This document shows positions 33,010 to 37,888 of a DNA stretch of 37,888 bases, one piece after another (the first letter of the stretch is position 1; each line of letters starts with the position of its first letter). The position numbers and the translations under genes are program-made. This DNA comes from Flavobacteriaceae bacterium (GTDB taxonomy: Bacteria; Bacteroidota; Bacteroidia; Flavobacteriales; Flavobacteriaceae). The notes under the pieces were generated by a model. That model worked only from the letters and a program-made list of their open reading frames with translations. It was not told where the DNA came from and searched no databases. Where the stretch lies: positions 1-37,888 of the forward strand of contig QXZA01000016.1 in NCBI GenBank assembly GCA_009886625.1, written 5' to 3'.

Positions 33010-36000
33010 ATGCATGAATTAAGGTGTTCAACATTATTTTTTCTTTTTAGCTTTTTTAGCTATTCACAAGCTATCTATATTGATGCAGACGGTACGTGTA
33101 AATGCCCTACTGCATCGGTAGGAGATACAGAAGTGATTAGTGGAGTAACCTATAAGGTGGTGGATAATTCGACTATTGCTGGACAAGTCGCAGCAGCAAA
33201 TTATAATCTATGTACCACGCAGGTGACTAATATGAGTAATTTATTTCTAACTAACACCGCATTTAACACTGATATTGGTTTTTGGGATACATCTGGTGTG
33301 ACTAATATGCGAAGAATGTTTGATAATGCAACATCCTTCAACAATGGAGGAAACAGTAATATCAACAATTGGGATACATCGAGTGTTATTGATATGGGAG
33401 ATATGTTTAAAGCTGCTTCAGCTTTCAATCAAAATATCGGTAGTTGGAATACTTCGAGTGTGACTTCTATACAATGTATGTTTTGTAGCGCAGCAACATT
33501 TAATCAAAATATTGGAAGTTGGAGTACTTCAAGTGTGACCGTTATGGCAGGCGTGTTTTTTGGAGCATCTGCATTTAACAATGGAGGAAGTTCCAGTATT
33601 AACAATTGGAACACATCTAATGTGACTAATATGGGACAAATGTTTAGATCAGCACAATCATTTAATCAAAATATAGGTAGTTGGAATACTTCAAGTGTAA
33701 CTAATATGGGAGATATATTTAATAATGCAAGAGTATTTAATCAAAATATCGGTAGTTGGAATACTTCGAATGTCACTAGTATGGCATCTATGTTTAGATC
33801 AGCACAATCATTTAATCAGGATATTGGAAGTTGGAATACTGCAGCAGTTACTAATATGCAGTATATGTTTCGAGAAGCAACTGCATTCAATCAAGACATA
33901 GGAAGCTGGAATACTTCTAGTGTGACTGATATGTCAGGTATGTTTTATAATGCAACTGCATTCAATCAAAATATAGGCTCTTGGAATACTGCAGCAGTTA
34001 CTAATATGGCTTATATGTTTTATAAAGCAACTGCATTCAATCAAAATATAGGCTCTTGGAATACTGCAGCAGTCACTAGCATGAGTTTTATGTTTGAGGG
34101 TGCATCAGTATTTAATGGTGATATCTCTAACTGGGTTACATCAGCAGTTACTGGTATGAGGTTTATGTTTAGAGATGCTACATCATTCAATGGGGATATC
34201 TCTGCCTGGGATACAGAATCAGTTACTCGAATGGAAGAAATGTTTAGAGGTGCTACATCATTCAATGGGGATATCTCTGCCTGGGATACAGAAGCAGTTA
34301 CTCGAATGGATTATATGTTTAGAGATGCTACATTATTCAATGGGGATATCTCTGCCTGGGATACAGCAGCAGTTACTAATATGGATTATATGTTTAATGC
34401 TGCAGTAGTATTCAATCAAAATTTAACGGGCTGGTGTGTATCTGCTATAGCATCAGAGCCATCGAATTTTGCAGTATCTTCTGGATTAGCAGTAGCCAAT
34501 AAACCTCTGTGGGGAAATTGTCCACTATTAGCTATTTTAACAGATACAGATTTAGACAATTTAGTTTCAGGTTCTAATGTAGTTACTATAACTGCTAATT
34601 TTAGCAGATCGATGTCTGCAACTCCAACAATTAATATATCAGGAGTTGTAACTAATGTTGCGATGACAGCTTCTACTACAGCCAATATATGGATTTACCC
34701 CTGGACTGTCTCCACCACCACTAGTGGCATCGTTACAGCAACTGTTACAGGAACAGATACTTCAGGTAATACTTACACAGGAACAGACAGCATAACCTTT
34801 ACCATTGATAATACCGCACCTACGGTCACCATGACCGATACTGATGCTAATAATATAGTAACAGGTTCAAATGTAGTTACGATCACCGCTACTTTTAGTG
34901 AGGCGATGGCTTCAGCTCCAACGATTAACATAACAGGGGAGGTATCCAATGTTGCGATGACCGCATCAACTACTGCTGATGTATGGACCTATCCTTGGAC
35001 GGTCTCGACCACCACTAGTGGCATTGTCTCAGCTACCGTAGCAGGAACGGATGTCTCAGGCAAAGCCTACGCAGGAACCACTAGTATCACTTTCACCATT
35101 GATAATACAGCACCTACCATTACTCTAGTAGAAAATGATGCAGATAATGTTTTAACTGTTGGTGAGACGGTATTGCTAACAGCAGGTGTCGATGAAACCA
35201 TTTCGGGTACCCCAACCCTAACTATAATTACTTCTGGAGGAAGTAATGATTTCGGCATGACTTCTTCTGGTGGTAGTTGGACCTATTCCTACTCTCCACC
35301 TAGTTATAGCGGAGTAGTCACTTTTACCGTTGAAATGATTGACGTTGCTGGAAATGCTGCTTCTACTACAATTTCCCTTAATGTAGATACAATAACACCT
35401 ACTATAGTTAACATTAGAAGCCCAATGACTAATGGAACTTATACGGATTATGATGGGAATAATGCTCAATCAGATACGGTAACTTTAACTGTAACTTTTT
35501 CTGAATCTGTAATTGTAACAGATACTCCAAGACTCTTATTAAACACTACTCCTGATTCTTATGTATATTATTTTGATGGATCTGGTACAACTACTTTGAC
35601 ATTTAATGGCATAGTTGAGCAAGAGGTTAGTTCAAGTGATTTAAATATTACAGCTTTGGAACTTAATGGAGGAACGATAGTTGATTCTTCTTCCAGTACA
35701 GCCAGTTTAACTCTTGCTTATGTAACTTCTAACGCAACAAATCTCGCCGATAGTAAGGATCTTGTTTTAGATGCCAAAAACCCTACTCTATCAAATTACG
35801 CTCTTTCTGATAATAATAATTTAGCACCAATTGCAAGCTCCGCAGTTAATGATGGTGATGTAGCAACTTTTAGTTTTGAATCGGATAAAGAATTATTGGC
35901 AAGTAGTTTCACAGTGACCTTTACTGGATTTACCCCCACATTAACCACTGTTTTAAATACAGCTCTTGGTGGAGGTCAATATGAGCATGAATTTTCATTT

Positions 36001-37888
36001 ACTGTTTCAAATACATTTCCTGAAGGAGATGTCTTATTTGAATTTAGTGCTACAGATCAAGTAACATCAACCGGTGTACCTGTTGGAAATCCTACTGGTA
36101 TAGTTGATAATGATATTTTTCTAGATAGAATAGTGATTGACAGAACCGCGCCTACAATTACAAGCAATGCCAATTTAACTTCTGATGAAAATTCAACCAC
36201 TGGACCTACTATAACAGCAAGTGAAGGTGTCGTTTTTTCTATAATTGGAGGAGCTGATCAAGCTTTAATTTCTATTAATCAGCAATTTCGTAACCTAACC
36301 TTTAACTCCGCTCCTGATTTTGAAGTTACTGTGGATGCTGGAGCAGATAATACCTATGAAATTATCGTAAAAGCCATTGACCAGGTGGGACTCACGGTAA
36401 CCCAAACGGTCACTATTCAAATCAATGATCTTAACGACACTTTTGGAGTACAAGCACTACAAACAGATGTTCAAACCACTGAATCGGCAGAAACAGCAAC
36501 TATTGGGTTTGTATTAATAACTCAGCCTACAGCTAATGTAACAATTGGACTAAGTCTCTCAGATACTACTGAAGGGAGCCTTTCAACGACTCAACTTACA
36601 TTTACTCCTGAGAGTTGGAATGTTACTCAAATAATAACGATAACAGGTGTGGATGATGGTCTTGCTGATGGTGATGTGATCTATCAACTTATTACTACCA
36701 ATTCAGTCTCTGACGATGTTACCTATAATGGGCTTGTAATTGATAATGTTACCCTTACTAATATCGATGATGAGATCGATTCTGACGGAGATGGGTTTTT
36801 TGATTATCAGGATGCCTTCCCTAATGATTCTTCTGAATGGTTGGATACAGATAATGATGGTATAGGAAACAATACTGACTTTGATGACGATGGAGATGGT
36901 ATTAGCGATGTCTATGAAATACAGTTAAGTTCAGATCCATTAGACCCTAATAACACACCAGCTGATTTTAATAGTAATGGTATACCCGATGCACTAGAAG
37001 ACAGTGATGGTGATGGCTTGAATGATGATATAGACCAATTTCCTTTAGATCCAACTCGATCTCTAGACAATGATGGAGACGGAATTTCAGATACTGATGA
37101 TCCGGACGATGATGATGATGGTATTCTAGATGATCAGGATGATTTTCCTTTAGACAGTAGATATAACACAGACACAGATAACAACGGTATCCCTAATTTA
37201 ATCGATCCTGATGATGATGGAGATGGGTATGATGATACAGAGGATGTCTTTCCCCTTGATGGGACAGAACATGAAGATACTGATTTAGATGGTATAGGAA
37301 ACAACGCTGATACTGATGATGATGGAGATGGTATAATTGATGTTGCAGAAGATGAATTTATAACGATTAGACAAAACTATAAAGTTGAGATTCAAGGTAG
37401 TAATAAGTCTAATTTTGTTCCCTTACCTAAAATTCCAATTGAGAGAAAAAACGTTGGAAAATGGAAGATTAGAAAGAGAATTTCTGGAGGAGCCGATAGG
37501 GATAAATTTAAAATCAAAGGAGGTGAACCTGCCTCTCGAAAAGAGACTGCACAGCAAAAAGCAGAGGAATCTGAAGGTTATTTAGTATTTATAAACCCTC
37601 CTGATATAAATAACCCAACCGATCATAACAGAGACAATATTTATGAGGTAGAGGTTTCTTACATCAATACCATTGGTGGTGATGAGAGGGTTCCAGAACC
37701 AGAAAACAAAGGTGAAATTAAAGCAAATGGCTTTGAATTAAACGTTATTGAGTTAAAGTCAAATCCAATTCCACTAGAAGAAGCAGCTAGCTTTGAGATT
37801 ACATCAGATTTAGATGGGGATTTAATCAACAATTCTCTTGATAGTGATGATGATGGTGATGGTATACTGTCATTATTTGAAAAAGGTG
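33010..37888 (+). CDS. Giant secreted repeat protein: BspA-like DUF285, Ig-like, Calx-beta-like and thrombospondin type 3 repeats (partial)
   Basis: One uninterrupted frame from ATG 33010 to the right edge, at least 1626 residues. In order: signal peptide (about 1-21, ending SYSQA); a short Cys-containing segment; 15 DUF285/BspA repeats plus a partial one (about 85-477); two near-identical 98-residue Ig-like units (511-608, 609-706) and a divergent third; further Ig-like and cadherin-like segments (about 798-1144); a Calx-beta-like domain (about 1144-1254, [20 protein letters not shown]); a calcium-binding thrombospondin type 3 region (about 1258-1447, repeats such as [20 protein letters not shown]); a lysine-rich, cadherin-like stretch with [17 protein letters not shown]; and a second type 3 region at the edge. 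This is the plan of a surface or released adhesin. A C-terminal type IX secretion sorting domain is likely but lies outside the window. Confidence 0.85.
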   Translation, partial: MHELRCSTLFFLFSFFSYSQAIYIDADGTCKCPTASVGDTEVISGVTYKVVDNSTIAGQVAAANYNLCTTQVTNMSNLFLTNTAFNTDIGFWDTSGVTNMRRMFDNATSFNNGGNSNINNWDTSSVIDMGDMFKAASAFNQNIGSWNTSSVTSIQCMFCSAATFNQNIGSWSTSSVTVMAGVFFGASAFNNGGSSSINNWNTSNVTNMGQMFRSAQSFNQNIGSWNTSSVTNMGDIFNNARVFNQNIGSWNTSNVTSMASMFRSAQSFNQDIGSWNTAAVTNMQYMFREATAFNQDIGSWNTSSVTDMSGMFYNATAFNQNIGSWNTAAVTNMAYMFYKATAFNQNIGSWNTAAVTSMSFMFEGASVFNGDISNWVTSAVTGMRFMFRDATSFNGDISAWDTESVTRMEEMFRGATSFNGDISAWDTEAVTRMDYMFRDATLFNGDISAWDTAAVTNMDYMFNAAVVFNQNLTGWCVSAIASEPSNFAVSSGLAVANKPLWGNCPLLAILTDTDLDNLVSGSNVVTITANFSRSMSATPTINISGVVTNVAMTASTTANIWIYPWTVSTTTSGIVTATVTGTDTSGNTYTGTDSITFTIDNTAPTVTMTDTDANNIVTGSNVVTITATFSEAMASAPTINITGEVSNVAMTASTTADVWTYPWTVSTTTSGIVSATVAGTDVSGKAYAGTTSITFTIDNTAPTITLVENDADNVLTVGETVLLTAGVDETISGTPTLTIITSGGSNDFGMTSSGGSWTYSYSPPSYSGVVTFTVEMIDVAGNAASTTISLNVDTITPTIVNIRSPMTNGTYTDYDGNNAQSDTVTLTVTFSESVIVTDTPRLLLNTTPDSYVYYFDGSGTTTLTFNGIVEQEVSSSDLNITALELNGGTIVDSSSSTASLTLAYVTSNATNLADSKDLVLDAKNPTLSNYALSDNNNLAPIASSAVNDGDVATFSFESDKELLASSFTVTFTGFTPTLTTVLNTALGGGQYEHEFSFTVSNTFPEGDVLFEFSATDQVTSTGVPVGNPTGIVDNDIFLDRIVIDRTAPTITSNANLTSDENSTTGPTITASEGVVFSIIGGADQALISINQQFRNLTFNSAPDFEVTVDAGADNTYEIIVKAIDQVGLTVTQTVTIQINDLNDTFGVQALQTDVQTTESAETATIGFVLITQPTANVTIGLSLSDTTEGSLSTTQLTFTPESWNVTQIITITGVDDGLADGDVIYQLITTNSVSDDVTYNGLVIDNVTLTNIDDEIDSDGDGFFDYQDAFPNDSSEWLDTDNDGIGNNTDFDDDGDGISDVYEIQLSSDPLDPNNTPADFNSNGIPDALEDSDGDGLNDDIDQFPLDPTRSLDNDGDGISDTDDPDDDDDGILDDQDDFPLDSRYNTDTDNNGIPNLIDPDDDGDGYDDTEDVFPLDGTEHEDTDLDGIGNNADTDDDGDGIIDVAEDEFITIRQNYKVEIQGSNKSNFVPLPKIPIERKNVGKWKIRKRISGGADRDKFKIKGGEPASRKETAQQKAEESEGYLVFINPPDINNPTDHNRDNIYEVEVSYINTIGGDERVPEPENKGEIKANGFELNVIELKSNPIPLEEAASFEITSDLDGDLINNSLDSDDDGDGILSLFEKG
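33262..34440 (+). repeat. Tandem DUF285 repeat array, 75-bp unit
   Basis: Fifteen full units begin with the codons for F-N (33262 to 34410) and a partial sixteenth follows. Thirteen units are 75 bp (25 residues, pattern [20 protein letters not shown]) and two are 87 bp because of an NNGG-type insert; 13 x 75 + 2 x 87 = 1149 bp, exactly the measured span. Units 12-15 form a subfamily with [10 protein letters not shown]. Confidence 0.9.
34540..35127 (+). repeat. Two tandem 294-bp Ig-like coding repeats
   Basis: Units start at 34540 ([18 protein letters not shown]) and 34834 ([18 protein letters not shown]) and a third, diverged one at 35128, so the period is exactly 294 bp (98 residues) twice. 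Shared blocks include [10 protein letters not shown] and [13 protein letters not shown] recent duplication is likely. Confidence 0.85.
36781..37350 (+). repeat. Thrombospondin type 3 calcium-binding repeats
   Basis: Successive Asp-rich units of the form D-x-D-x-D-G, such as [36 protein letters not shown] and [17 protein letters not shown]. The spacing fits type 3 repeats, which bind calcium and stiffen extracellular stalks. A second block begins near 37810 at the window edge. Confidence 0.85.

Noticed and set aside
33262-34440. Regular repeats that might suggest a CRISPR array
   Set aside because: The repeats are contiguous, in frame, 75 or 87 bp long without unique spacers, and encode DUF285 units.
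33201-35469. Several minus-strand frames opposite the giant gene
   Set aside because: They mirror the repeat codons of the plus-strand frame and lack family features; shadows of the real gene.

Overview
The window looks like a piece of chromosome from an AT-rich marine-type flavobacterium (Bacteroidota). Evidence: promoter -7 boxes of the Bacteroidota form TAnnTTTG, weak or absent Shine-Dalgarno sequences, two TonB-dependent receptors with an N-terminal carboxypeptidase-regulatory-like domain, a FolK-deoxynucleoside kinase fusion, bS16 with a long acidic tail, and a giant surface protein built from DUF285, Ig-like and calcium-binding repeats. No rRNA, CRISPR array or complete insertion sequence was seen.

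Layout. 1-450: tail of an unknown frame, then tRNA-Gly and tRNA-Leu (minus strand) with a promoter and a strong terminator. 559-15200: housekeeping genes, namely mutS, a SpoU/TrmH methyltransferase, folK-dNK fusion, sppA, a YhhQ-type queuosine-precursor transporter, an RluF-type pseudouridine synthase, a DUF2797 protein, a GH3-family protein, tig-clpP-clpX (minus strand operon), and rpsP-rimM. 15202-22934: envelope genes, namely a TonB receptor, a Rieske lipoprotein, a secreted basic-tailed protein, and a minus-strand run DUF1080 lipoprotein / small His-rich membrane protein / lipoprotein / ZnuD-like receptor, which looks like a metal (probably zinc) uptake unit. 23009-25343: a decayed fused remnant of 3-oxoacid CoA-transferase subunits A and B next to intact etfA and etfB. 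25443-31683: xylose catabolism (xylB-xylA), divergent from a Tat-signal sugar isomerase/epimerase, followed by a SOUL protein, a secreted RidA and a second secreted sugar isomerase/epimerase. 31684-33009: a gene graveyard with a DUF1643 fragment joined to a replication-protein-like fragment, plus two short orphan frames. 33010 to the end: the giant secreted repeat protein, still open at the window edge after 1626 codons.

How the parts fit. The protease and chaperone block (tig, clpP, clpX) and the ribosome block (rpsP, rimM, rluF, trmH) are normal core functions. The right half is about carbohydrate capture and envelope traffic: xylose is isomerised and phosphorylated in the cytoplasm, while DUF1080 and the secreted TIM-barrel isomerases point to periplasmic handling of modified (possibly 3-keto) sugars. 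Gene packing is tight: several convergent pairs overlap at their stop codons. The most interesting items are the possible pseudoknot leader of rpsP, the small His-rich protein/lipoprotein/receptor operon with a nearby AT palindrome, the scoAB wreck beside etfAB, and the giant adhesin with exact-period tandem repeats next to mobile-element debris.
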